Positions 20,669-31,833 of a stretch of DNA of 64,000 bases are shown piece by piece. Location: contig JAKZZE010000027.1 in NCBI GenBank assembly GCA_024220505.1, positions 682,001-746,000 of the forward strand, in the 5' to 3' direction. Origin of the DNA: Rhizopus arrhizus. Lineage: Eukaryota > Mucoromycota > Mucoromycetes > Mucorales > Rhizopodaceae. The translations under genes and the position numbers were made by a program. The notes under the pieces are model-generated. The model saw only the letters and a list, made by a program, of their open reading frames with translations. It did no database searches and was not told the origin of the DNA. Numbering within the stretch: position 1 is the stretch's first letter; each line of letters opens with the position of its first letter.

Positions 20669-21610
20669 TTGATACTATGGTGAATATTGGTAAATTCGAT
20701 TTGAAAAGAATATTTTCTTATTTCTGTGGCTACTACATAATAAAAGTTCTACTTTTATTATTTTAAAATATTCCTGGACACTTCTCCTTTGGGTCTGAAG
20801 CTTTGGTTTAACAAGAGGTTGCAAGTTGTACATGGCGAATGAAGACATTGAAGACATTGAAGAAATTAAAAGAAATGTAGAAATGAAGAAATTCAAGTCC
20901 GAAGGTTGGCCTTGGTGTGCCGGTAGCAAGTTGGGACGGTGTTTGAACATTCTCGGTGAATGAATTGTTGTCCCAGCGGAGCTTCCTTGGACAAGTCGAC
21001 GATCCTTCTTCCTCTTCTCTGCATTTCATTTATTTTCTTCAAGTCAGACAGTCTAATGTCTAGGCTTGTATCATTTCGGTTCTTTTTTGTTGCCAAGAAT
21101 CAGTTTATCAATTACCATCTTAGTCCAGCAGCCAGTTTAGTTTATTTTAGTTAATTTTTTTTTATTTTATTTTATTTATTTTATTTTTAGTTTGACATGT
21201 CGACATTGTGAATGTCAGTTTTACGCGTTGTAAAAAGTATAAAAGAAGTTAATTCTTAATTCAATAAAGAAGTATTATCATTATTGATAAAAAAAAAAGG
21301 AAAAACAATCACTCTATACTTTCCATTGTATATTTTGGTTTTATCCCCTCTATTTTCAACTTCTGTCGATCTTTTCTCTCGAATTATTGACAGCTTACAC
21401 CTACCTTTTTCTTACGCGAATATATCTCCTGTGTTGTTGATTTCTGGTACCAATTATACGAGTAGGTTTTTCAGTCGCCTTGGTTCCGTAGTAATTGAAG
21501 TGAATTAATAACAAGTCTCCTTACAGATATATCGTTTCTACTAGTAAATCAAAGACTCCCGCAAGCTCCTTCATTTTTGGTTACTAGTTCTACCGTGCAA
21601 TTTCATGCTT
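20669..21610. other. Unassigned sequence between LINE-A and G2
   Basis: About 940 bp, probably the original upstream flank of the tRNA plus older repeats. It contains a 43-codon ORF (20832-20963, plus; starts MANEDIEDIEEIKRN), a TTTTA microsatellite near 21150-21190 and AATAAA near 21262. I recognise no gene. Confidence 0.4.
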
Positions 21611-21980
21611 TGATACGTAGATGAAATTTATAGTAAAACTCTCCTTCCTAAAAAGGCAATTTACGTCATCAAGACAACAACCGGAGTTAAACTATTGTAT
21701 TGATTCAGTTACACACCCTTGACAGATTAGAATTAAGAGTTCAATTTGGACATTAAATAAAAAAATAGCTTTTTTCTTTCGTATAAATAATTTTAAGCGT
21801 ACTTTTGCGATTACTTGTTTATCAAAAGACATTGGAAAAGGGAATAGATCAGTAGAAATAGTTATCAAGAGAAAGAATCAATTGTTTATTCAAATTTTAT
21901 ATTTGTTTGTTGACTGTCTCGGATCAAGCATTTATAAAATAACAGAAAAGTTCACAACTACATTACACCGCAGCGTATCA
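21611..21980 (+). repeat. G2 5' LTR
   Basis: Starts TGATACG and ends CGTATCA. It differs from the 3' LTR by about one substitution (CAAATT/CGAATT) and one A in an A run. Confidence 0.93.
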
Positions 21981-21982
21981 AT

Positions 21983-21999
21983 TGGAGGTCTTGCCGAGA
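21983..21999 (+). other. G2 primer binding site
   Basis: TGGAGGTCTTGCCGAGA starts two bases after the LTR and begins with TGG, as expected for pairing to a tRNA 3' CCA end. The tRNA was not identified. Confidence 0.6.
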
Positions 22000-22182
22000 C
22001 ATTTTAAAAATAAATAGCTCGCCGTGTAAACACAATCAGAAAACAACAAAAAAAAAACATATTGGAAAACACTACTAAGAACAAGATTTCAGCCATTCAG
22101 CAAAGAAAATCGAAACCAAGAAAAATTATCGAAAACCCAAGAACACGAGTTTCTATCAAACACCGAAATTACTAGCAAGAAA

Positions 22183-23145
22183 ATGGAAAACACCGCTTAT
22201 TTGAAATACTTAGCACCAGTTACACAATTCACTGGAGAAGAAGGAAGAATGTCTGAAGGATGGCTAAAGTCTATAAACCGCATTCGTATGGCTTCTAAAA
22301 TGGACGATAGTACTGCTTTGATGATTGCAGCTTCGAATTTGACTGGAAGAGCACAGCTTTGGTGGGAAAGCGTAGAAGACAATGTGTCTAAGTGGGATGA
22401 GTTTGAAGAGAAATTTAAAAATAAGTTCATGAAAAACAGAGTGGAGGAGGCGTGGCGGAAGTTAAAGGAAGTAAAACAGGATATGGGGCAGGAGGTAGAA
22501 GAGTTTCTGGGGGAACTGAATGTGTTGTTTAAAACTGTGGGAATTAAGGATGATGCTACGAAAATTTCATTTATTATTGCGTCTTTAAAAGAGTCTGTTG
22601 CATATGAGTTGGAGAGAAAGTTAAAAGAGATAAGAACGGTGGAAGAATTAATGGATGAAGCAATTGACATCGAACGACTACAAAGGAAGTACAACACGAA
22701 GACAGTTGGACAAAGAAAAGTCAATTTCAACCTTGACACAGCGAATGATACACCAACTAACACCAACTCACCTATCGACAACATGGTCACATCCAATCAA
22801 GCCCAAAACAACAGTGGAGACAATGCAAGTGTACCCAGTTTAACACCTTCAATGGATAAAGCATACATGGATTTAGTAAATGAAATGCGAGAGCTAAAGA
22901 TTAACATGGTTCAATACCAACAACAACACCAGCAACAGCCCCGATACAATCAACCTCGATCCCAGATGCCACACTTTAATAACCGACCCCCATTCACAGA
23001 AAGAAGACCACTGGTGTGCTGGAACTGTGGTAAAGAAGGTCATCCAAGTCGAATCTGTCGTGAACAACCACGAATGGGTAACATAGATAATAATTACAAT
23101 AATAAAATGAATGAGGATGAGGGAAAAGGGAACGGGCGCCAGTAA
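22183..23145 (+). CDS. G2 Gag with CCHC zinc knuckle
   Basis: 320 aa. The capsid-type domain (about 10-170) includes GRAQLWWESVEDNVSKWDEF and FLGELNVLFKTVG, typical of retrotransposon Gag. A Gln-rich linker precedes a single zinc knuckle, CWNCGKEGHPSRIC (C-x2-C-x4-H-x4-C), near residue 285, which would bind element RNA. The start ATG lies about 200 bp after the 5' LTR. The last 25 nt overlap the pol frame, with a slip site in the overlap. Confidence 0.9.
   Translation: MENTAYLKYLAPVTQFTGEEGRMSEGWLKSINRIRMASKMDDSTALMIAASNLTGRAQLWWESVEDNVSKWDEFEEKFKNKFMKNRVEEAWRKLKEVKQDMGQEVEEFLGELNVLFKTVGIKDDATKISFIIASLKESVAYELERKLKEIRTVEELMDEAIDIERLQRKYNTKTVGQRKVNFNLDTANDTPTNTNSPIDNMVTSNQAQNNSGDNASVPSLTPSMDKAYMDLVNEMRELKINMVQYQQQHQQQPRYNQPRSQMPHFNNRPPFTERRPLVCWNCGKEGHPSRICREQPRMGNIDNNYNNKMNEDEGKGNGRQ
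23121..23127 (+). promoter_or_regulatory. Candidate -1 ribosomal frameshift site, G GGA AAA
   Basis: In the gag frame the sequence reads GAG GGA AAA GGG, so G GGA AAA fits X XXY YYZ. The pol frame opens just here (its last upstream stop is TGA 23118-23120), is -1 relative to gag, and has no needed ATG. A slip would fuse Gag to Pol. Confidence 0.6.
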
Positions 23146-23650
23146 AGGGGATTACTGACGTCCAAAACATTACTAACCGAACTCCCCAGCACAATTCAAA
23201 TGACACAAACACTATCTACAAGCAACCTAAACAAGACTCAAGTTCAATCATAAGCCTCATTCAAGTTCAAGATCAAGATCAAGACCATGGTGAAGACTCA
23301 GATGATGAAAATAAAACAAAAGACCTGGACATCTATGCCGTTAAACGAAAACAAACCGATGAATCAAGCCTAGAAAAACTCAGGAAGAGGAAAGGAAAAG
23401 AAAAAGCCACTGAACCTCAAGATCGACTACAATACTGGAATAGTTTGCCTGGGCCGTCACAATTCACAAGAGAAAGTAATATCCGTTCAAATCCTGTACC
23501 AAACCCTCAACCACTTCCTGGACCATCAAACCCATATTGTAATTATGGCACACACATGAATAAATTCGCTACAAACAACAACTCATCTCCTCAACCCAAT
23601 ACTCAAGAGAATAAGAAGCCAAGAAAACGAAAACCTAAAGCAAAGACATA

Positions 23651-25281
23651 CAGTAGCGGACAAAACTGGTGCACAAAAATTAAAATCAACATTGTATCTC
23701 CGCCATATGTCTGCGACTTTTGTGGCATATACCATCTGAAAGACAGTCCAAAATATACATTATGTTATGTAAACCGGAACTGTGCCGGACATCCTTCAGG
23801 CATAAGGTCATTTTTAGTGATTTTTTTGCATATTTCAATTTTCGCCAAAAATGTAGTGCTTGTCTAGCCTTCTTTCAATTTTCCCCATATCTCTCCCGTT
23901 TGCTTTCAGATTTCACAGCATATTAGTAAATTTTAGTAGCTCTTAAAAAATATATAAAACTGTACTTATTTTGTATTTCCCATTGAGTCCCCCCTTTTGT
24001 TTTTACCCTATTCACTATAACAAAGTACTAGCCTTATATGTTTAAGAAAATAAGCAACTGTAAAAACGAAACTCTGAGATCTCGAACACGCCTAGTTCGT
24101 ACGACAGCAGATATTTCTAGAGTAACAAGAATCTCTAAATGGACAATCAACAGGAGAAAGAGGGAAGAAAGAAACTTAATGTCTTGTGATCATGAAGGTC
24201 TCCCGCTTTTAGTCTGAAAAGTTACTAGCTCAATCACCAACCTAAAGCTTGGACAAGGTCCGTTACACACAGTTTCTGATGCTCAGCACATTTCGAGGAC
24301 CTTAAGATACAGTATTAGCAGACTGTTAGTCTGAAGGCACTGTAGGAAGCTAGATTTTGAGTCCGGAAGTAAGGAATCGAAGAATTTCATCAGCTGTATA
24401 AGTCGGAAAAAGCGATGAGTGTGGTATCACAACAAGCCATTGTATACTATAGAGGGCTGAAAGTCTGCTATCATTAGCAATGAAACAAATATGAACATTA
24501 TGGATGCAGACAGTATACACTAATATTGAAAGCAAGTCGAGCAACCTTAGCGATTTTTTCACGGTGATCAAACAATGAAGCATGCTGGCTGCTCTGTTAT
24601 GTTTTAAGGCTGTATTAGATATTGAGGACCAGAATATGTGTGTCAGGTATACGATGGTATAATGAACTCATAAATATACACATATATTTCGCTTACTTCA
24701 TACCACAAAAGCCTAGCGTATAGTGGTCTAAAACGTCGTAATCTCTCGTTTCAGTATGACAATGACACAAGGCACAAGTCAACGCATGTCACAAACTCAA
24801 TATTTGATAACAGCGCTTCTGTGCTACAAGTTTAGCCGCCACTAATCCCGGCCTAAGTCCGCTTAAGCATGCTAGGTGGCAATTGATGGCAAAGGTATGA
24901 TGATACGACACTAGATCAAAAAGGGTCGATGATCTTTGGAAAAGAATAGTTAAAGAGCCGGGTTCTTTTACTGAAAATGATATACACGCATATTATTAGC
25001 ATATGCAAAGAAGAATATCCGATAATATCAAGAGATGAGATGATTATATAAAGTCTAAGATTTTAGCCACTTTTGCGGTTTTTAGAAAATATAAGATTTT
25101 ATAAATTCAAAGCACGCTTATCGCTCAGTTTTAACAATGTCATGCTTAGAACATACATAGATTACAATGACTAGTATATCCTCCTTCTAGTACAGTTTCA
25201 TGACTATTGCAATTACCATGAGCAGGTAATGGTAGTTAAAAGCTAAAAAAAAGTTTTGTGCACCAGTTTTGTCCGCTGCTG
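23651..25281 (+). mobile_element. Decayed Tc1/mariner-like element E1
   Basis: 1631 bp with near-perfect 28-bp inverted ends (CAGTAGCGGACAAAACTGGT at the left), flanked by TA on both sides (23649-50, 25282-83). The interior keeps only traces of a transposase: a 59-codon ORF at 24038-24217 with a helix-turn-helix-like RISKWTINRRKREE, and later stop-ridden sequence. E2 (45456-47085) is a close relative with the same decay. Confidence 0.8.
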
Positions 25282-27681
25282 TATGTTGACGTGCCCGAAA
25301 GGTCTACTTGGGATATCATGAAGGATCCTACTGTTACTTTGACTGTGGCTGAGTACCTCAAGATGAACAAGATTGCTGCTAGAGAAGTGAAAAATGGTCT
25401 AACTACAATGCATGGAAGAAAACCCCGGATGAAACCTACCAATAAGGACATAAATATGGCTGATCCCGTTGTAATTAATACATTGAGATCCGTTGGTCTA
25501 TTGAATGAAGAGGAATATCAGAGACAAAAGAGGGGTAAAAGTATAAAAATAAATTCAACTAATATTTCCGATGAAGAACAAAGTGAATGGTCAAGTGAAG
25601 AAGAACAATCTTGGTCAAATGAAAGCGAAGCGTTCTCTACCGATAACGAAACCGATGATGATGATAGCCTTATTGACTACCCCTACGATGTTTCCAAAAT
25701 GAAGAAGGCTCAACCCTCTCGTGTGTACATTACTATCAATAACCAATTGGTGGAAGCTATTCTTGATACTGGAGCTGCAGTGTCTGTTATAAGCAAGTCT
25801 CTGGTTGATAAACTGGGAATCACTGGTGAAATTCGTGGCAAAATACCAATCTCTGGTTATGGCGAAAGCAAAAGTATACCTTGTAAAGTAATTACCAATG
25901 TTGATGTACGTATCGGTGGTCGTTTGAGAAGGGAACACTTCTGTGTGGATGAATCGCAAGATAGCAAAGATGTCTGTTTGCTTGGAAGAACCTGGATCAA
26001 AACTCATGATATCGGCTTAAGAGACAAAGGAAAAGTGGCTATCGTTCCTATCAAAAATGGAACAGACTATATTGAAGTAGCGTGTCTCCCAGATAATGAT
26101 GAGTCAAGTGTAACAACAGACCAAGAAACAGTACCGGTATACCAAATTCGAATATTTCATAATAATATAAGCAAGAAAAAGAATGAAAGCGCAGTTGCTA
26201 CTAACCAATATTCAAAAGAAATTTCCACTTATCAAGAAGACGTCATATCAGAAGAATATCAAGAGAATGAAGCAAGAAACCTGACTGGTGGTGACGATGA
26301 AGATGCTAATGGCCCTATCAAGGATCTAGTTGATCAATATACACATTGCTTCGTTGAAAATGTTGGTTTGGGAAGAGTGAACAATGTACGCCATGAGATA
26401 CCTACTACTACAGACGTGCCAATTCGCTCAAAGCCTTATCGGTTAACAATTGATGAAGAAGACAGCTTGAAAGAAGAACTTGATGCTCTCTTGGAGTTGG
26501 GAATCATCAGACCTAGTAATGGGAGATGGACTGCACCGGTATTTTTTGTACCAAAGAAGAACAAGAAATTGAGACTGGTGGTGAACTTCCAGAGGCTAAA
26601 CGCAGTTACAATCAAGGATGGTTATCCATTACCGCACATTGAAGAAGTTTTGGACTCATTAGGTGGTTCTCGCTTCTTTTCTACCCTTGATGCAGCTTCG
26701 GGATTCTGGCAGGTTGAGATGGATCAAAATTCTATGGAGAAAACGGGATTCGTTACCAAGTTCGGTACCTATGAGTTTACGGTGATGCCTTTTGGACTTA
26801 CCTCGGCTCCTTCTACGTTCCAGAGAATGATGACGAATATATTGCAGCCTTTCATTGGGAAGTTTGTATATGTATTCATTGACGATGTTTTGGTGTATTC
26901 TCAGGACGAAAACGAACATGCAGAACATCTAAGACAAGTATTCGAGGCGTGTGATAAGACAAACCTGAGGCTGAGGCGAGAAAAATGCCAATTTGGAAGA
27001 AGAAAAGTGGTCTACCTTGGACATGAAGTTGGTGATGATGGTATCAAGCCGTGTGAAGACAATCTCAAGAAAATCCTGAAGATGGTTGAACCGAAAAGTG
27101 TCTCTGAAATACGAACCTTACTGGGAACAACAGGATACTACAGAAGATTTATAGAAGATTATGCAAGTAGAAGCCAACCGTTGACCAAGCTCTTGAAGAA
27201 AAATGCCAAGTTTGAATGGAAGTCAGAACAACAAGATGCTTTTAATTACTTGATGAGTACCTTGATGTCTCCACCCATTCTGTCATATCCAATTCGAGAT
27301 GAAATCAAGATACTCACAACGGATGCTTCATTACAAGGACTTGGTGCTATTCTTTCACAATCACCTGATGGTAGTCGAAATGGTGAAACTGTGATAAGTT
27401 ATGCTTCAAAATCCTTGGAAAACCGACACAAGAGGTATGCTCCTAATCACTTAGAGGCGCTGGCGATCATCTGGGCTGTGAACAGATACAGATATTATCT
27501 TGGTGGAAGAGTCAAATTTATCATTCGAACCGATCATGCAGCACTGGAGTTTATATTCAACAATGACAAACCTTCTTCCAAACTCGATCGTTGGAAGGCA
27601 TGCTTACTTGGTTATCGCTACAAGGTAGAATACAAAAGGGGAATTGACAACCCAGCAGATGCGTTATCTAGATTGGTATAA

Positions 27682-28013
27682 AAAAAAAAAAAGAGAGGAA
27701 AAGAATAAAAAAAAAAAAGAGAAAAAGAAAGAAGTTAAAAAGGAAGAGTAAAAAAAAAAAAAAAAAAAAAATAAAGAATATTATTATAATTATACAATTA
27801 GGCGGTAGGGTGGGTATGATGAGAAAATTATAAAAAAGAAACAAAAAAAAAGAGGAGAAAAGAAGTTAAAAACAAAAAAAAAAGAGAAAAAGAAAGAAGT
27901 TAAAAAGGAAGAGTAAAAAAAAAAAAAAAAAAAAAAAGAAAGACATTTATTATTATTATTACCTTATACATCGAATACAAACAACTGACAACACAAGACT
28001 GAATACAAGAAAC
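27682..28013 (+). other. A-rich spacer between RNase H and integrase of G2
   Basis: 332 bp made mostly of A and AG runs, including a tandem duplication of a block of about 165 bp (AAAGAAGTTAAAAAGGAAGAG at about 27727 and 27892). It has stops in all frames. A G-rich piece GGCGGTAGGGTGGG lies between. This is the same position and character as the G1 spacer at 2506-2720. Confidence 0.6.
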
Positions 28014-29342
28014 ATGGATTACCCGACATACATAGCAATACGTCATTATCTCGACAAGAAGAAATATCCCCTTGGAATGGACTTAGAAAAAGACAAGCGC
28101 AAATTTAGAAAGAAAGCAAAGAAATACACAATACTCTCAGGAAAGTTATACTCAAGAGTGAACCCCAAGCAAGAAAACCCATTGGAATTACTACACGAAG
28201 GAAACCTACCCGAAGTAATCAAGCAAATACATCAAGAAGGTCACCTTGGGATAAACAATACTTGGAACAGGGTCAAGTTACAATATACAGCTCCAAAACT
28301 ATTCGAAGCAGTCAGAGAAGTGATCAAACATTGCGAAACGTGTCAATTCAGAGTCAAGAAACCAAGAAAGAGAACTGTACCTGGAAAACCTATCTCAGTG
28401 CCTAGTCGACCCTTTTATATGGTTGGATGTGATGCAGTTGGACCGGTGATTGAGTCAAACAGAGGAAACAAGATGATCTTAGTGGCGGTAGATTATCTCA
28501 CGAAATGGCCGATAGCAAGAGCAGTAAAAGATATCACAGAGGTAACGACTGGTGAATTCATATTTCAAGAAATTGTGCAGCTTTATGGTGTTCCGAATTA
28601 CCTATTGACAGACAGAGGCAGCAATTTCACGTCAGCGTATGTTAGAGCTTGTCTCAAACAGATGAATTGTAGACATTTGACAACATCAGCATTTCGACCA
28701 CAAACAAACGGACTTTGCGAGAGAACCAACCAAACATTAGTACAAACGATAGCAAAATTATTAAGAGACTATGGCGAGAAGAAAGATTGGGATCTTATGA
28801 TACCTGCTGCCTTGATGGCTTTACGTACAATGAAGAACGATGCTACTGGTTTCACTCCTGGAATGCTACTGTATGGCTATGATATAAGAACTCCTGGTAA
28901 CTGGCCACCTGCAAGACAAGATTATGTCGAAGGTGAATTGCAACAAGAAATAGATAGAAGAGTAGAAGAAATAGACACGGTGCTAAAAGACTACAGAACA
29001 AATGCAAAGAAGAAGCAGAAACAAAGATATGACAAGACGGTCCACTTTCAAAAACGATACAAGATTGGTGAACAAGTGCTAATGAAGGATCATTACCCTC
29101 CTGACAAGTTCTCTGACCGTTGGATTGGCCCTATGACAGTTGTGAAGGTGAATGAAAGCGGAACGTATCATCTCATTGGACCAAACAAAAGAAGACTTGG
29201 CGGTGCAGTAAATGGTGATTTCCTGATTCCTTATCATTGCAAGAACAGCATGGTTTCTGATGTGACAAAGAAAAGATCTGAAGAATTGTTTAATGCTTGG
29301 ATCGAAAGGAAGAGTGGAAGAATACCGGAAGTCGAGTTTTAG
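28014..29342 (+). CDS. G2 integrase
   Basis: 442 aa with its own ATG, in the -1 frame relative to the RT ORF. The zinc module runs from HQEGHLGINNTWNRVKLQY to HCETCQFRV (about residues 75-120). Catalytic acidic residues appear in VGCDAVGPV, LLTDRGSNFTSAYV and TNGLCERTNQTL. A GPY/F-like module (RWIGPMTVVKV) is near residue 372. The stop lies just before the polypurine tract. Undamaged. Confidence 0.9.
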   Translation: MDYPTYIAIRHYLDKKKYPLGMDLEKDKRKFRKKAKKYTILSGKLYSRVNPKQENPLELLHEGNLPEVIKQIHQEGHLGINNTWNRVKLQYTAPKLFEAVREVIKHCETCQFRVKKPRKRTVPGKPISVPSRPFYMVGCDAVGPVIESNRGNKMILVAVDYLTKWPIARAVKDITEVTTGEFIFQEIVQLYGVPNYLLTDRGSNFTSAYVRACLKQMNCRHLTTSAFRPQTNGLCERTNQTLVQTIAKLLRDYGEKKDWDLMIPAALMALRTMKNDATGFTPGMLLYGYDIRTPGNWPPARQDYVEGELQQEIDRRVEEIDTVLKDYRTNAKKKQKQRYDKTVHFQKRYKIGEQVLMKDHYPPDKFSDRWIGPMTVVKVNESGTYHLIGPNKRRLGGAVNGDFLIPYHCKNSMVSDVTKKRSEELFNAWIERKSGRIPEVEF

Positions 29343-29352
29343 AGGGGGCGCA
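29340..29352 (+). other. G2 polypurine tract
   Basis: TAGAGGGGGCGCA directly before the 3' LTR; the AGAGGGGG core would prime plus-strand DNA synthesis. Confidence 0.7.
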
Positions 29353-29723
29353 TGATACGTAGATGAAATTTATAGTAAAACTCTCCTTCCTAAAAAGGCA
29401 ATTTACGTCATCAAGACAACAACCGGAGTTAAACTATTGTATTGATTCAGTTACACACCCTTGACAGATTAGAATTAAGAGTTCAATTTGGACATTAAAT
29501 AAAAAAAATAGCTTTTTTCTTTCGTATAAATAATTTTAAGCGTACTTTTGCGATTACTTGTTTATCAAAAGACATTGGAAAAGGGAATAGATCAGTAGAA
29601 ATAGTTATCAAGAGAAAGAATCAATTGTTTATTCGAATTTTATATTTGTTTGTTGACTGTCTCGGATCAAGCATTTATAAAATAACAGAAAAGTTCACAA
29701 CTACATTACACCGCAGCGTATCA
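29353..29723 (+). repeat. G2 3' LTR
   Basis: TGATACG...CGTATCA, 371 bp, nearly identical to 21611-21980. Confidence 0.93.
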
Positions 29724-30099
29724 GCTTGGCAAAGTTGGATTTTGGTCGATGATCGCCTTTGATTCCGTTTTGATCACTGCAAATAATAGTGTAAATAGGG
29801 TAACAAATCGTTTACCAATCTTGTGAAATAATTTACAATCGTGTACAATCAGGTAAGAGATTTATCCACGCACAGCCTCCTGTCTCTGCCACAAATCGTG
29901 TAAGTTATTGTTTGCCCTTTGGTTAATTGATGGTTCAAGATTTGTGGCCAACACAGGAGACTGTTGGGAGACTTTTTCGTTAACTGATCTTGCAAGATGG
30001 ATCTTTCATCAGTTACGTTGTGGCTCTTGTTTATTATCAATTTGACATCTAATGGTGCTTGGTAACCAATCACGCTTTGTAAATCATTACTTTATTTGT

Positions 30100-30193
30100 C
30101 TTTTCGCTCTTTTATAAACCACTCATGTTGCCTTATATACTTCTTTATTGACCACTCATATTGCATTATATACTTCTTTATGAACCACTTATA
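30100..30193. repeat. Subterminal tandem repeats of about 35 bp in P1
   Basis: Units containing TATATACTTCTTTATTGACC and ACTCATATTGCA repeat here and continue after the R insertion at 31834-31880. R therefore landed in the array. CACTA elements commonly carry such subterminal transposase-binding repeats. Confidence 0.6.
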
Positions 30194-30195
30194 TA

Positions 30196-31831
30196 CAGTA
30201 GGTGAAAAAATACGAGCAACCTTTTGGCAAAATCGACTTTTTTCGCTATATCAAAAGGTGCATGCCAACTACCGGCATGGGGCTCCTATGGTATATTTTC
30301 GGGGTCATGTGTCTTGAAACAGTAAAGGTCTCATGTAGCAATACTGGAAATTGAGAGAGGAATGAGAATCCGAATTTAAAAATTTGACTTCCGACCAGCT
30401 TAAATTATGTACCGTATTCATATGTTTACACTTAAATCAACAAAGAACATATCGGAAGACTATATAGCGTACTTGTATGGAACTGTGAGTGTTTCTCATT
30501 GTATCCATATAAAAGCAAGTGCAACTTCAAGAGCCCTTGGTTTCTTTTTTTTACTCAATTTCTCTCACTACTTCTCATCATCATGCCTAAATCTATACCA
30601 ATTGAAAAGCAATCTAGAAATAAAAGATATATCACTGAATAGCATGAAGCTAGAGGATATCGCAGATAAATATTACGTTCATTCTCGCACAGTTAAAAGA
30701 TATACTAGGAAGCTTTTTCCATGAAATTCACACCTGTCTGCTGGAAGACATGCTATTGTCTCTTCTGCCATGAAGCACTATATCGAGCTGTGTATTATTA
30801 CTGGTCATCGAACAATAGCGAAAGAGCTATTTAGGGAGTTGGGTAAGTTTGGTTACTTGTTGATGTACCGTTCAGGAGTAAACGCGCTGAGATCCATAAA
30901 CTGCCACCGAGAGCTAAAAAAAAAGAAGGCATTTTTAAAAAAGGATCATTGAAAAAAGCAGATGACCTGAGCAAAAAGGCATCGCAACTGGTCAAGTTCA
31001 TAGTTACGACCAGTAGCGTTCTCAGCTGAAGCAAAGACTAGCATCTAGTGATCAGATGGAGTAAAGTAGTATAGAGTAGTATAAAATAACATTTTGCTCC
31101 CTCATCACATCGACATTACAGTAAAGCACAGCAGCCGTAGGATGAACATGTGCTGCCACATAGCTACTCAGGGACCAGTTTAGACATGTCAGCTTTATGA
31201 CCATAACATAAACTCAACGACTTGTCTGCATATACTTAGCAATATTTACATGAATACGTTAGAGTACCATTATTTGAAGACATCTGATGTATACCTTCAG
31301 AGTGATAGCGGCGTAAAGTATAACTTAAAAATCATAACTGTATAGGTACGCGGTATCAGTGTAAGGTATATAAATTATTGGTATGCTCAAAGTCTGGATT
31401 TAAATCATATAAAGCATGTTTAGCATCAGCTCAAACTTAATCTGACACCACATGAAGTCGGAGAAAGAGGTGTCAGAAAGCTTTAGCAATTTGTGGATGT
31501 AGAGCGAAATAAACTCAATGCAAATGCTTGCAAGAGGTACATCAATAGTATGCCAGCCAAAGTAGAAGCACTTATTAAAGCAAAGGGAAGATATAGAAAA
31601 TATAAAATAAACATAGCGAATTTTGAAAAATCATCATTGGCTTTTTTATGACTGTCTTTCCCTTTTTAAAAAGCTTGTACTTCAAGTACAGTCAATCTCT
31701 TTAGTGCATTATATGTATCTTTGTTGCCTTAATTAGTTTGTGAGATATCAAAGCTCTGGCGAATGTACACACGAAAAAAAAAGATATGAAGACAAATCGA
31801 ACAGAGGTTGCTCGTATTTTTTCACCTACTG
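30196..31831 (+). mobile_element. Decayed Tc1/mariner-like element R
   Basis: 1636 bp; ends CAGTAGGTGAAAAAATACGAGC and its inverse, TA flanks at 30194-95 and 31832-33. The interior has a decayed transposase: an ATG at 30583 (MPKSIPIEKQ, compare V at 48128), a remnant of the PDLNPIEHVW region near 31400 and a C-terminal SMPAKVEALIKAKGRY remnant near 31550, all with many stops. Confidence 0.75.
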
Positions 31832-31833
31832 TA

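Larger units (their letters stand above)
23121..27681 (+). pseudogene. G2 Pol (protease-RT-RNase H), split by Tc1-like element E1
   Basis: Two open parts, 23121-23650 and 25284-27681, are in the same frame once E1 and one TA are removed (Thr-Tyr-Val at the junction), so the coding sequence is otherwise undamaged. The first part is a polar, basic linker. The second holds the retropepsin motif ILDTGAAVSVIS, RT with FFVPKKNKKLRLVVNFQRLN, STLDAASGFWQVEM and the catalytic YVFIDDVLVYS, then RNase H with LTTDASLQGLGAILSQ and RTDHAALEFIF. It ends DALSRLV with TAA. Integrase follows as a separate ORF. Confidence 0.88.
21611..29723 (+). mobile_element. Ty3/gypsy LTR retrotransposon G2, young
   Basis: 8113 bp with 370/371-bp LTRs, a PBS, gag, pol (protease, RT, RNase H), a separate integrase ORF and a polypurine tract. 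A 4-bp flank GCTT occurs at both ends (21607-21610 and 29724-29727), consistent with a target duplication. A Tc1-like element E1 (23651-25281) interrupts pol, and without it the element is about 6.5 kb. Confidence 0.93.

Noticed and set aside
20669..21610. Solo LTR or host gene between LINE-A and G2
   Set aside because: AATAAA and a TG start can be found, but no matching LTR copy or sustained coding frame in the window.
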